Origin: Zygaena filipendulae
Taxonomy: Eukaryota > Arthropoda > Insecta > Lepidoptera > Zygaenidae
Assembly: GCA_907165275.2 (NCBI GenBank)
Contig: OU015670.1
Coordinates: forward strand, 8,335,501-8,399,500
Length of the DNA: 64,000 bases
Direction of reading: 5' to 3'
This document shows positions 54,345 through 64,000 of this stretch, piece after piece; position 1 is the first letter of the stretch; every line of letters starts with the position of its first letter. The notes below the pieces were generated by a model. That model searched no databases. It saw nothing but the letters and a program-made list of their open reading frames with translations, and was not told the origin of the DNA. Position numbers and translations under genes: made by a program.

Positions 54345-55645
54345 GAAAAACATAAAACTAAAAAGCTAAAAATAACAAAATACCGACTTAATCCATCAGA
54401 CAAAAATACATGTAATACTATTGTTGGTTTGTGCTACCACTTTTTGATTTAAATTCGGAGCCAAGCCCGCTTACGTCTACCCACTTGGGTTGTTCAGCTC
54501 ACAACGAACTCGTGGCGGGACTGGACTTAGCCCATGTACCTACGCCATATTTGGCTTGTCACCGACTTCAAATAATAATAGTAGTCAAGTGGTAGAATAA
54601 ACCAATAATAACTACTGGTACTGGTATAATAACTACTGGTAATAATAACTACCAAAAATAAACTTACGTGTATTTTTGTCTGTTGGATAAAATCGATATT
54701 TTGTTATTTTTAGCTTTTTAGTTTTGTGTTGTTGGAAGTCGGTTTTAATTTTTTTGTTAAAATTTTGTTTATTTCTTGTTTTCAAGTGAGTCCGTTTGTA
54801 AATTTATCTAAGTTACAATAGCCTAATGTCAATTGCTCATCGCCTTTTACAAAATACTACTTTTACCGACGGGACGACAGGGACGTTGATTGTTGAGGAG
54901 TTCTCCTGGTACGTCATCATCAGTTCCACTTTACCATATACATTGTGACGAGCATAAATTATTTAGGAACCATATTAAAGTTAACGAATCGGAACTCGTG
55001 AAATACCTTTTATTGAGTAGTTCCGATGACCATCTGTGGTCTTCATCATCAGTTTCACTTCTTCAAATTTTGCTTTCCAAAAGCAAATAAACGATTTACT
55101 ATAAAAAATACAAAAATCGCTATAGGTGTGCCTGTAATTTTTGAAGAGTTCTCTTGATTTCTCCATGATTCCATCATCAGGTTCTCGATTTGGTGACAAT
55201 GGGACCAACTTGGGAGTATACCCTTTCAAACAACAAAATCAGTTTTCTAAATCGGTCCAATCGAAACCCGTGAAATACGTATTATTGTTGAGTAGTTCCG
55301 ATGAACACTTGTGGTCTTCATGATCAGTTCCACTTCTTCAAATTTTGCTTTCCGAAAGCAAATGAACGATTTACTATAAAATATACCCAAATCGCTATAG
55401 GTGTGCCTATTATTTTTGAAGAGTTCCCACGATTTCCCCAAGATCTTTTGAGGATAATAAAGATTCTTAAACCATAAGATCCCATCATCAGATCCCACTT
55501 GGTGGCAATAGGACCTAATTTGGAGTATACGCTTTCAAACAAAAAATGAATTTTCGAAATCGTTCCAACCCTAGCTTCGAGTAATATAAAAAAAAAAACA
55601 TACAGCCGAATGCGTAACCTCCTCCTTTTTGGAAGTCGGTTAAAA
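54345..55645 (+). repeat. 1.3-kb repeat, copy 1
   Basis: Starts with a foldback (AAAACTAAAAAGCTAAAAAT mirrored near 54705), continues with 'tggaagtcggttttaatttt' and tandem sub-repeats of about 290 bp ('gaagagttc...catcatcag...caaattttgctttcc'), and ends 'ctccttttt', 'ggaagtcggttaaaaa'. The sub-repeats are open in several antisense frames (KAKFEEVELMMKTT), which I read as repeat artefacts. Copy 2 is at 56820-58075. Confidence 0.65.
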
Positions 55646-55653
55646 AATCGCGA

Positions 55654-55682
55654 AACATACACACAGATAATATAATACATAC
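55654..55682. mobile_element. Possible micro-insertion family 4 (15 bp)
   Basis: ACATACA at 55654-55660 and 55676-55682 flanks CACAGATAATATAAT. The flank is low-complexity, so the direct repeat is weak evidence. Confidence 0.3.
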
Positions 55683-55817
55683 ATAAGCTCAATTCAGATG
55701 CTCTCAATATGAAGCACTTAAATTTTATTAATGGACTTTTTTGTTAATTCAAAAAATTTCATGGTGCAATCAAATTGCCTCCCCCTCAACCAAATCCTGG
55801 ATCCGCCCCTGATACCA

Positions 55818-56617
55818 CAAGGTATTACTAACAATTTGAACATTTCATGTTTTCTGTTGAAGTACCACTCTTCATTTTCTGTTGGCCGAACCATGGCCAC
55901 TTGTGTGCCATCAATGCATCCAATTACTCCTGGTATCTGGTACTTTTCATAGAACCTGAAATTTGGGAAAATTATTAAAACTATTTCTGAGCATCAAGGA
56001 ACTTTGGGTTTTATTACAAGTTAAGAAGTAGTAATCCTAATTATAACAACTAAATTCTCTATTGAATCATTTTTTAAAATGTGTGCAATAAACTTTAAAT
56101 TGAATTGAATGCTGTTGCTGCACTTCTTTCTTCTCGAGTACTAGGGAACTTGATAATTTTTTTTATATATGTATTTGGGGTGGTTTAATGCATCTGTCAC
56201 TTCCCTGATGCATTTGGAAACCAACTGCTGTGACATAGTGGTGCCATTACTACGTCCTACAAGCTTTTGGTAGCTGCCTGTGGCCAAAAATTATAAAATT
56301 GCTAACACCTGTAAAGACATATAAATTGAATACTGTATAAATGGTTATACTTTATTTATTGTTAGTAGTTTTATGCATGTAAGTTAACAGAAAGGCATAC
56401 CATCTTACCTTATACTTAATGGATAAATCGCTTGATCTTCGGGGTCCTTGCAAATACGGCGTCAAGTCCCTTAATAATCCTCAAACAGGCCTTTATTGAG
56501 GCGGTAATTTTTAACAAATTTTTAAGGTAACGAGTCATTTTCGGCCCGCCTGCGCCGGTTTTTGTCAACTCGGTCAGCTTTGTTTAGCGTGCTAAACATT
56601 GCAGCAAGCCGAGCCAT
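55818..56617 (-). pseudogene. HARBI1-like (PIF/Harbinger) nuclease pseudogene
   Basis: Minus strand. ATG at 56617 (MARLAAMFSTLNKADRVDKN), an in-frame TAA, then KFVKNYRLNKGLFEDY, a frameshift, LRDLTPYLQGPRRSSDLSIK up to a donor-like GTAAGAT near 56407. The next block is FLATGSYQKLVGRSNGTTMS (about 56290-56165). The last is YQIPGVIGCIDGTQVAMVRP with WYFNRKHEMF (about 55955-55825), containing the first DDE aspartate. The C-terminal half with the other acidic residues is gone at a 'ggggcggatccagg' junction. It is inactive. Order and motifs match PIF/Harbinger nucleases. Confidence 0.75.
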
Positions 56618-56819
56618 TATTTCTTACTCAACGACACAATATTCAGTTAAGCACAATACTTGAGTTTTTTTTTGTAATAAACTACAAATTAACACAACAC
56701 GACACTCAAAAACGAAAACTACTACAAATTAATACAACAACACGACTCCTATATTGAAATCGAGAAATTTGACAGATAAATTCGATACAGCTTCGACAGT
56801 GACGCGATCCCAAAGCTTC

Positions 56820-57991
56820 AAAACACAAAACTAAAAAACTAAAAATAAAAAGCTAAAAATAACAAAATATCGATTTAATCCGAAAGACAAAAACACACGT
56901 AATATTATTATTGGTTTGTGCTACCACTGATCGGTTTGAATTCGGTGACGAGCCCGCTGGTGTCTGCCCACTTGGGTTGTTCTGCTCACGAAGAGCTGGT
57001 GGCGGGAGTTGACTTAGCCCATCTTCCCCCTCCATATTTGGCTTGTCACCGACTTCATACCGATCAGTGGTAGCACAAACCAATAATAATATTACGTGTG
57101 TTTTTGTCTTTCGGATTAAATCGATATTTTGTTATTTTTAGCTTTTTATTTTTAGTTTTTTAGTTTTGTGTTTTTGGAAGTCGGTTTTAATTTTTTTGTT
57201 AAAATTTTGTTTATTTTTCGCTTTTGAGTGACTTAGTTCGTAATTTCTCTAAGTTACAATAGCCTAATGTCAACTGCGCATCACCTTTTACAAAATATTG
57301 CTTTTCCTGACGCAGGGACGTTAATTGTTGAGGAGTTCTCCTAGTACATCACCATCAGTTCCACTTCACCATATACATTGTGACGGGCATAAATTGTTTA
57401 GAAACCATATTAAAGTTAACGATTCGGAACCCGTGAAATACCCATTATTGAGTAGTTCCGATGACCATCTGTGGTCTTCATCATCAGTTCCTCTTCTTCA
57501 AATTTTGCTTTCCGAAAGCAAAGAAACGTTTTACTATAAAAAATACAAAAATCGCTATAAGTGTTCTCATAATTTTTGAAGAGTTCCCTCGATTACTCCA
57601 AGATCCCATCATCAGATCTCGACTTGGTGACAATGGAATCAATTTGGGAGTATCCCCTTTCAAACAAAAAAACAATTTTCGAAATCGCTTCAATCGGAAC
57701 CCGTGAAATACGTATTATTTTTGAGTTGTTCCGATGACCACCTGTGGTCTTCATCATCAGTTCCACTTCTTCAAATTTTGCTTTCCGAAAGCAAATGAAC
57801 GATTTACTATCAAAAATACCCAAATCGCCATAGGTGTGCCTATAATTTTTGAAGAGTTCCCTCGATTTCTCCAAGATCCCATCATCAGATCCCGACTTGG
57901 TGGCAATGGGACCTAATTGGGAGTATACCCTTTCAAACAAAAAAAGAATTTTTCAAATCGGTCCAACCGTCTTCGAGTAATCGGTGAACAT

Positions 57992-58023
<32 letters not shown>

Positions 58024-58075
58024 CATACATACAATCGAACATAGAACCTCCTCCTTTTTGGAAGTCGGTTAAAAA
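56820..58075 (+). repeat. 1.3-kb repeat, copy 2
   Basis: Starts with a foldback: 56821-56940 pairs with 57058-57175 ('ttggtttgtgctaccactga' against 'tcagtggtagcacaaaccaa') around a loop. Then the same 'ggaagtcggttttaattttt' body and sub-repeats as copy 1, a 20-plus poly-A at 57998-58022, and the end 'ctccttttt', 'ggaagtcggttaaaaa'. Confidence 0.65.
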
Positions 58076-58732
58076 GTAGCAAAATTTGATTCTACTTCGA
58101 TCCTGCGATCTCATTTCGATTCGAGATCAATTGTGCTTTCAAGAGTACCGTTTGACGTCTGTACGACTTGATTTCGATTTGATCCTAGTTCGATTGCGTC
58201 AAAAGTCAGGCTGCAGAGTACGACATTCGTGATTCGATGATGTTGTTAGTTTTTTTGCCCCATCTGGGACAAGCGAGGGCTATTGAATGCATACAGGGCT
58301 ATTGACACAGACGAATAAGAGAACATACTGCTATTGAGGGCATACAGCTGTAACTTGTAAGTAGGTATTCATTAGCACGAGTTGCGTTCCGTTTTTCACA
58401 AGTTTTTATTAAACTTGGATTGTTCTCCTTTAAGTTGTCCAAAACCTGAGATGAAGTTTGGAAATTGGTAGAACGGTTGAGTTCCGGCTAATTTGTTCTG
58501 TTTTATTACTTGTACCTACACGATGGTGAAGGTCTTAGATACAGCTGGGAGATCGCCACTTTTAAATTTTTGGTAAGCAGGTACTAAGTATCGCTACATT
58601 CATTAAGGTCCACCCGAGGTTTTACGCAAGTGTATTATTTTGGAATTCCTACATTAAATCTCTTTATACCAATTACCAGGAAAGTAAGTTTACCTCTTTC
58701 CGAAACGGTTTTCAAATAGAGAAGGAGAGGGG

Positions 58733-58763
58733 GTAGAGAGAGAGAGAGAAAGAGAGAGAAAGC
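58733..58763. repeat. (GA)n microsatellite
   Basis: About 30 bp of GAGAGA with GAAA interruptions. Confidence 0.8.
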
Positions 58764-59898
58764 AAGCTCGTTTTAATTTCTACCTACCGTTTTCATACAC
58801 CTTAACTAAGTATAAAGTTTCACCTGCAAAGTCATTTTAACTGAATAGTTGTGAGCAAGGAAAACATGTTTATTTTACATCAAAGAAGCCAGAGAATATA
58901 GTAATCATTGCAAATGTACTGCGTCTGAATGTACAAGTATAATAATTCTTAGAATTCTTTACATTTGGGTACTTTTGCTCATATTTTAATTCAACAATAC
59001 CAGAGACTAAAGAAAATATTAACTTTTTTCTTTAAAATAAAAATCGTAGCGACTGGCAGTGGATATGAAAATAAATATTATTTGATTGTTGCCTACATAT
59101 TCATTTAATTTATTTGAATACACAATAATAATAAAAGCTTAAACCATTTACATCATGTAAACATCACAATAATAAATAATAATTACCTACATAAGCATAA
59201 CCATTTTCTATGCTGAGACCTCAACAGTAAAATAAGTAATATACCTTGAATACCAAGGTTGAAGGTACCAATATTTTTTTCTTTTATTATCAGATAAGCA
59301 TCAAAAGGATGTTGATGGTAATACAAGCATCAAGTATTCTATACAGTTTAATGAGTAGGTACCCTAACAAAAAACTGTGAGTTCACATGGGTGAATGACA
59401 TTTAGGTAGGTATGCCATGTTACGTATTGGCGATAATACAAAGGCTCGGTTGAGCTTCAGATTTTATCAGTGTCACTGCATCAGTTTCTTGCGTGCTGTT
59501 TTAATTTTGTCAATTTTTCAATTCAATTTTTTATTTGGGATCAGAAATGAATACAGAATGCTTTAAAAGTTTTTCTTGTAATGAATATCTACATAATTGT
59601 TTGAGGCTCCTGACGTTTCCCAGTCTGGTGTCTTCATAGCAGCTTCGTGTGCTTCTTATAAGTTTCATAATTATGTTACATAATTTGTTAACATCTTCTC
59701 TGTTTCAGACTTTCAGTATAGTAAATTTTTTACAAAATTTAAATAACGTTATGAATTCACTTCATCCTCTTGGTAGAAAAGGCAAGTAAGTGGATACTAT
59801 TAATAGAGATATTGCACATGGAGTGATAGTTTTATTCAAAATTTAGTTTGAAATTGAATCACAAAAACAATTGCCACACTCTATTAAAATATCTATGA
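58764..59898. other. AT-rich intergenic DNA
   Basis: No gene or clear repeat recognised. AATAAA on the minus strand at 59904-59899 could end the zinc-finger transcript from 59982. Confidence 0.4.
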
Positions 59899-59981
59899 TT
59901 TATTTAATCTATTTTCCTTCAACTATCAGATTTAGTAGGATTTTTTAATTATGCAGCAATACTCAAAAACAACTACAGTTT

Positions 59982-60644
59982 TCAGGCATTCCCTTTTACT
60001 GCAATAATATAGTGTTTTTCTTTAAGGTGCCTCGTCAAATGATCTCTCCGTTTGTATTTTAATGAGCAAATGGGACATGTTACAAACTGATTCAAATGTT
60101 GTGACTTCACATGCCTCAACATGTGATCTCTGCGTTTGAAACTCCTATTGCAGTGTTGACACGCATGCCTTTCAGTCAGCAGATGTTTCTGTTCATGCAT
60201 TTCCAATTCGTTTATATTTCTACACCGATACTCACAGTCTCTGCAATTGAATATGTGCTCACCTAATGCATAGTTTGTTCTTATATGCTCTGATAGTAAT
60301 TCTCGACGTTCAAAAGTTTGGAAGCATACAGGACACTTTGAGTATCTCTCAGCTGAATGTATACTTCTTATATGGCGCTTCAAGTGATCTTGCCTTGTGA
60401 ACATTGCAGAACAGATATCACAAGATAACACTTTCCGTGGAACCAGCAGGCTGTGCATTGAAGAGTTATGGTGCTCATATTCCTTAATGGATTCGAATGT
60501 GAGGTTGCAGTTAGAGCAAAATGAGGTGTCCACTTCGTTATCTAAATGATTTTTGTTGGTACTGTCGCGGTCGCTGTAATGTTTCAATTTATTACGCTCG
60601 TTTTCCTCGCGTGTCACTTCAGAACCACTTTTATTGATAGACAT
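59982..60644 (-). CDS. C2H2 zinc-finger protein, six fingers, intronless
   Basis: 220 residues. An acidic/basic N-terminal 40 residues precede six fingers. Zinc ligands: C43 C46 H59 H64; C75 C78 H91 H96; C104 C107 H120 with Tyr125 where the last His belongs; C134 C137 H150 H154; C162 C165 H178 H183; C190 C193 H206 H211. Fingers 2, 5 and 6 share (K/Q)RRDHxxRH-type helices (RQDHLKRH, RRDHMLRH, RRDHLTRH), so their base contacts should be similar. Linkers are non-canonical. Presumed nuclear DNA-binding protein of unknown target. Ligand positions of fingers 1, 2, 3 and 5 equal those of the gene at 35435-35995, pointing to paralogy. AATAAA lies about 78 bp after the stop. Confidence 0.85.
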   Translation of the reverse strand: MSINKSGSEVTREENERNKLKHYSDRDSTNKNHLDNEVDTSFCSNCNLTFESIKEYEHHNSSMHSLLVPRKVLSCDICSAMFTRQDHLKRHIRSIHSAERYSKCPVCFQTFERRELLSEHIRTNYALGEHIFNCRDCEYRCRNINELEMHEQKHLLTERHACQHCNRSFKRRDHMLRHVKSQHLNQFVTCPICSLKYKRRDHLTRHLKEKHYIIAVKGNA

Positions 60645-61450
60645 GTTTTTAGAACGCTGATTATTAATTTCTAAGTACTTGTCTTCATTTATAATTCAAT
60701 TCATTACTTCATTGTTAATAACAAAGTATATTTTATACTCCTTCTTTTGGATGGCATCCACTGTGCAGTGTGTTGTTAAACATTCTAGACATCTGGAGAA
60801 ATAAAGATAAACTCTTTGCTAATCACTCAAATCACTGCGTCTCTGGTTAGACATAAGTCTAGTTAATTTGTGGTCTCTGGGAAAAATAAAAATAATGTTT
60901 TTATCGTTTCTCTACCTTGAAACTGGCAAAATGCGCAAACCGCTCGACGCCATAACAAAAAAAAAAATTACGACGGGCACGTAGACGGAATCTCCGTCTA
61001 CCTACGCCGGTCTAAGGACGGGCGACAAAGACATTTTTTTTAAAGGCAATTATTGCCAGTGTCACGTTAATTTGAAAATAGAATTTAAAATGATCAAGCG
61101 AAAATTTTGGGCGTTCGTTTGTATCTCTAAGTAGTTTGTGGTTGTAATAAGAATGTAATATTACCTATTCGTCTGTGAATATTACACACGGTGCTGCTCG
61201 CCACTCGCCAGTTCTGTTGGTTTGAACTTAGCTTGACATTGTAATAAGAATAGTGGAATGGGATGAACTATGTAAAATGGAACAAGACAAGTAATTATAT
61301 TTATCAGGATTTAAAATAATGATCTCAGACGATAGTTTTCTTTTCTTTTTAATAACAGCTATTAACGCGTACGACACAGTCGCACAACGACAACTACGGC
61401 CTACGCAAAAATGATAGTCTACATACAACTCGAAAGAAAATATACATACA
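60645..61450. other. Upstream region of the minus-strand zinc-finger gene
   Basis: About 800 bp. A 'gtagacgga', 'tctccgtctac' near-palindrome at 60972-60992. No gene. Confidence 0.35.
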
Positions 61451-61451
61451 C

Positions 61452-61681
61452 TAGCTGTCCCCCGCGATTTCATCCGCGGTAATTTCGGAGTTCCCGTGGA
61501 GGTTGCGGGAAAAAAGTACTCTATGTCCTTCAGTTCCCGAGGGAATTCCGGGATAAAAACTATCCTATCTTTTAAGTTGGACCATATTATAAATGGTTGC
61601 AAAATTTTATCAAAATCCGTTCACTAGTTTCGGAGTCCATCGCGGACAAACAACGTGACACGTGATTTACATATATTAGAT
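61452..61681 (-). mobile_element. Lep1-type Helitron (reverse), young copy
   Basis: 'actagctgtcccccgcgatt' through 'gtccatcgcggacaaacaac' and 'gtgacacgtgatttacatat'. It differs from 26963-27190 at only a few positions that I can see by eye. Confidence 0.65.
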
Positions 61682-61754
61682 TTACAGGGAATTCCCCTAA
61701 AATGTATTTGAAAGTTGCCAGTGCAGTAAGAAAAATCGGACATTCTTTTGTTGC

Positions 61755-61975
61755 GCTCTCTAGTGCCCGGCTACCACCTTCAAAGTTCAAGTTGCAAATC
61801 TGTCGCCAAGCACCTGACGGTGTGTTCCGGCAGCCCCACTTGAAAGACAGTTCCCATCCCCATTCCAGGTCGGCAACACACCTTTTGGTGTTGCAGATGC
61901 CCTTGGGCGGTGGTAATCACTTACCATGCCTTTTTTGCCTGTTTGCCCCCTATGACATAAAAAAAATAAAATTAT
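61755..61975 (+). mobile_element. SINE 3' half
   Basis: 'gtgcccggctaccacctt', 'caaatctgtcgccaagcacc', 'ggtgttgcagatgcccttgg' and 'gtttgccccctatgacataa', then poly-A. It matches 4990-5462 without the GC-rich insertion, and lacks the tRNA-like head. Confidence 0.7.
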
Positions 61976-62158
61976 GAATTGTAGAATTTTTTAGATATTT
62001 TTATCGCAACTACCCAAATGAGATATGGATGATTTATTAATGTTTAACCCTGCTCATTTTCTGCGGACGTGTTATAAGATTCTGCATAAATCTATTATCT
62101 TTTCAGTATGGCGGTAATGATAATAATCAATGTGATGGCTCCCAAAGACATATGGCTC

Positions 62159-62391
62159 CACTACATTATCGCCGAGTACAGACGATTATACATTATACAA
62201 CCACGCGATCATGATAGTTTAGAGGGCATACTCGGCTGTACTCGCCGATCATCGTCTATGATCGCCTACGACCCGTGAATTGTCGATTTTGGGCACGCAT
62301 CAAGGGGAATCGCCTGTGTTCGCGTTGAGGTGTCCACATTATCGCTGATCACACGATCGTACGATCAACGATCATCGGCGATAATGTAGTG
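62159..62391. mobile_element. MITE with 17-bp perfect TIRs
   Basis: CACTACATTATCGCCGA (62159-62175) and TCGGCGATAATGTAGTG (62375-62391). The interior is packed with 'gatcg', 'cgatcatcg' and a further 'cacattatcgctgatcacac' word. 233 bp, non-coding. Confidence 0.7.
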
Positions 62392-62429
62392 CAGGCATAA
62401 TGTGGTGCGACAACCATGGAAAATGTTAT

Positions 62430-62640
62430 AGTGCTAACAGACGACCGGAGTCGGTGCGCTCCGCACATCGAACTTCGTGCGCTCCTTGCCATATTCGGTC
62501 GTGTGTAGGGTTGTCCGCCGCACATTATTATTATTAACATCTGTGCGGTGTGTTCGGATGGTTTGCACCTCGAACGCGGTGCGCCTGAACCAAGTTCGAT
62601 CGTGTGTACGGCGCACCCTATCGTTCGGCGCATACATATA
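62430..62640. repeat. GC-rich imperfect foldback
   Basis: Words 'cggtgcgctccgcacatcga' and 'acctcgaacgcggtgcgcc' are roughly inverted. Several CG-rich hexamers recur ('ggtgcgc', 'gttcgat'). Boundaries unclear. Confidence 0.35.
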
Positions 62641-62722
62641 AATAAAAAGGAAGTGTCTGTTTGTAATCCCAAATTACTAAATACACATTAAAATGCATAT
62701 GAATTTATATACGGTACTGACA

Positions 62723-62944
62723 TCCTTACTAATATTATAAATGCGAAAATAAGTTTGTTAGTTGTTTGAATTTTTCTCAATATTTCTGTTTGTTCCGGCT
62801 AATCTCTGAAACGATTGGACCAATTTTAACGGGACTTTCACTGACAGATAGCAGTTATAAGCAGTAACATAGGATACTTTTATTAAAAATGTTCCTAAGG
62901 AAATTCCGAAAAGCACGCGGGTGAATCCGCGGGGCACAGCTAGT
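62723..62944 (+). mobile_element. Lep1-type Helitron with both ends
   Basis: TCCTTACTAATATTATAAAT after an A; end 'gcgggtgaatccgcggggca' then CAGCTAGT. Contains 'gttccggctaatctctgaaa' in forward order. 222 bp. Confidence 0.7.
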
Positions 62945-63088
62945 CTAAGTTTTATATTGCTATACCTACTCTTGTCTATTTCTCAGATAGATTTTTGCCC
63001 ATTCTTTTATTTTTTCCGTTTATTAGTGGCAGTCAGTGGTGATGTGGCTCTTATAACCAACACTTACGCCATTTTAATTTTTTTTTTA

Positions 63089-63135
63089 TCAGAGACAGAC
63101 GAAATAAGAGTTTTTATGTCGTCTGAGTCGGAGAC
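63089..63135. mobile_element. Micro-insertion family 2, diverged palindrome (7/8 TSD)
   Basis: TCAGAGAC (63089-63096) and TCGGAGAC (63128-63135) flank a 31-bp unit starting AGACGAAATAAGAG and ending GTCGTCTGAG. Confidence 0.45.
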
Positions 63136-63172
63136 ATGACGAGCGGCCGTGTTGCATGCTCAAAAACGACTG

Positions 63173-63212
63173 GACATACGCAGAGAGAAGGTAATCACTA
63201 CGTTGACATACG
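63173..63212. mobile_element. Micro-insertion family 1, site 3 (24 bp, exact 8-bp TSD)
   Basis: GACATACG at 63173-63180 and 63205-63212 flanks a 24-bp unit (63181-63204) beginning CAGAGAGAAGG and ending CACTACGTT. Confidence 0.75.
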
Positions 63213-63300
63213 GTAGTATCTCTAAGCTGTTTGTGGACTGGACCGTGCGCTCGTCTGTTGCGCAGGTCCCATACAATACAAGTTCGGTCGTCTGTTAGCA

Positions 63301-63343
63301 CTTTTAGGTAAAACGTAGTGATTACCTTCTCTCTGCTTTTAGG
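63301..63343. mobile_element. Micro-insertion family 1, site 4 (27 bp, exact 8-bp TSD)
   Basis: CTTTTAGG at 63301-63308 and 63336-63343 flanks a 27-bp unit (63309-63335), the same core in the opposite orientation to 63181-63204 with three extra bases at the far end. Confidence 0.75.
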
Positions 63344-64000
63344 CTGACCTGCAACTTTGACTGCCCTGACTGCAGGTACCTACCAGCGTCTGACTCTGAT
63401 CCCACTAGGTTAGTTTAATTATTTATCAGCTCCATTGATATTCGGAGACTTTTCTTTTTTCAATCAAAAATAAAAGGAGGACCATGAATTTTAACATTTT
63501 TATACAAATTTTCAGTTGTAGGTAGATAATTATGTCCATACGGCAATGTCAGCTTTTCATTTCAAATGTACTTCTACCCTCCATAATCAAATGTTAAAAT
63601 TCATGGTCTTACTTTTATTTTTGACAGTTTGACACTATGTTATTTAGCGAAAAATAATCTTTATGATGAAGCCTTTCGATCGTTAGGTATGATAAAGCTA
63701 CAGAGTGATTATTTTTCTCATGTAATGGGTTCGATTCCCGGTTCAACCATGTAATTATTTAAATATTTAAATGAATGCAGTTTAAATTACTTTTTAAATT
63801 CAAATAATGTCTTCTTTCAGTAAAATGTTCCATCTACAATATTCAAAGTGCTTTCCTTGTGGCATATCCGTGGGACGACGTTCGGTAGGTATAAGAAACG
63901 GTGACTGGGTTAGGCTGACAAATGAAACAGACATATAAAGATTTAATATTGGACTAATATTTAATAAAATACGATATTATCATAATAAAAATTCATATAA
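63344..64000. other. End of window, no gene
   Basis: AT-rich. 'ctttcattt...' and 'aaaataaaaggaggaccatg' (63466) and its near-inverse 'catggtcttacttttatttt' (63604) form a loose inverted pair, perhaps a MITE. A B-box-like 'gggttcgattcccgg' at 63727 is not part of a complete tRNA. Confidence 0.35.

Noticed and set aside
54981..57940. Antisense frames with KAKFEEVELMMKTT repeats as a gene
   Set aside because: They follow the tandem sub-repeats of the 1.3-kb element and break at its edges; no homologous protein recognised.
63181..63335. A 157-bp MITE with perfect 25-bp inverted ends
   Set aside because: Each end has its own exact octamer duplication, so two separate short insertions explain it better.
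63727..63756. Possible tRNA 3' half ('gggttcgattcccgg' with 'ttcaacca')
   Set aside because: No matching 5' acceptor or D arm upstream; more likely a SINE scrap.
1..64000. CRISPR array, operons or bacterial features
   Set aside because: No regularly spaced repeats with unique spacers; split genes with GT/AG introns and insect repeats show a eukaryotic genome.

Overview
The window looks like nuclear DNA of a moth or butterfly (Lepidoptera). Genes are sparse and split by AT-rich, repeat-packed introns with GT/AG borders. The repeats are typical of the order: many non-autonomous Helitrons of the Lep1 type (5' TC plus 'CTACTAATATTATAAA', 3' hairpin and CTAGT), a tRNA-derived SINE ending in 'TTTGCCCCCTATGACATA' plus poly-A, and several MITE families. 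No species can be named from the sequence alone.

Layout. 1-10.9 kb is repeat-rich, with one orphan terminal exon on the minus strand (6357-6550). 10.9-28.3 kb is a nine-exon TMEM26-family membrane protein gene (+); its first stop codon, TGA followed by C, is followed in frame by 46 more codons of the same Lys/His-rich composition. 29.8-31.9 kb is a three-exon secreted carboxylesterase-like gene (-), whose catalytic Ser and His are both replaced. 35.4-36.0 kb is an intronless C2H2 zinc-finger gene (+). 38.6-48.7 kb is a complete eleven-exon MOCS3/Uba4 gene (-), the E1-like adenylyltransferase plus rhodanese used in sulfur transfer to molybdopterin synthase and for tRNA thiolation. 60.0-60.6 kb is a second intronless C2H2 gene (-), with the same Cys/His spacing as the first through most of its length. 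The five genes show no shared pathway; they are ordinary neighbours.

Mobile DNA fills most of the rest. The last MOCS3 intron holds a 5'-inverted (twin-primed) LINE with a perfect 17-bp target duplication, inserted inside a MITE. 49.3-58.2 kb holds decayed Harbinger-type material: a zeste/Myb-like protein pseudogene, a HARBI1-like nuclease pseudogene, and two copies of a 1.3-kb repeat. TMEM26 introns hold several long foldbacks, one with arms of about 270 bp.

The most unusual signal is a set of micro-insertions of only 15-38 bp. They fall into four sequence families and are bounded by direct repeats of about 8 bp (exact 8-mers at six sites, an exact 10-mer at one, near matches at others). 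They resemble isolated or paired transposon ends that behave as insertions, and they cluster near 15.3-15.4, 48.4-48.5 and 63.1-63.3 kb.
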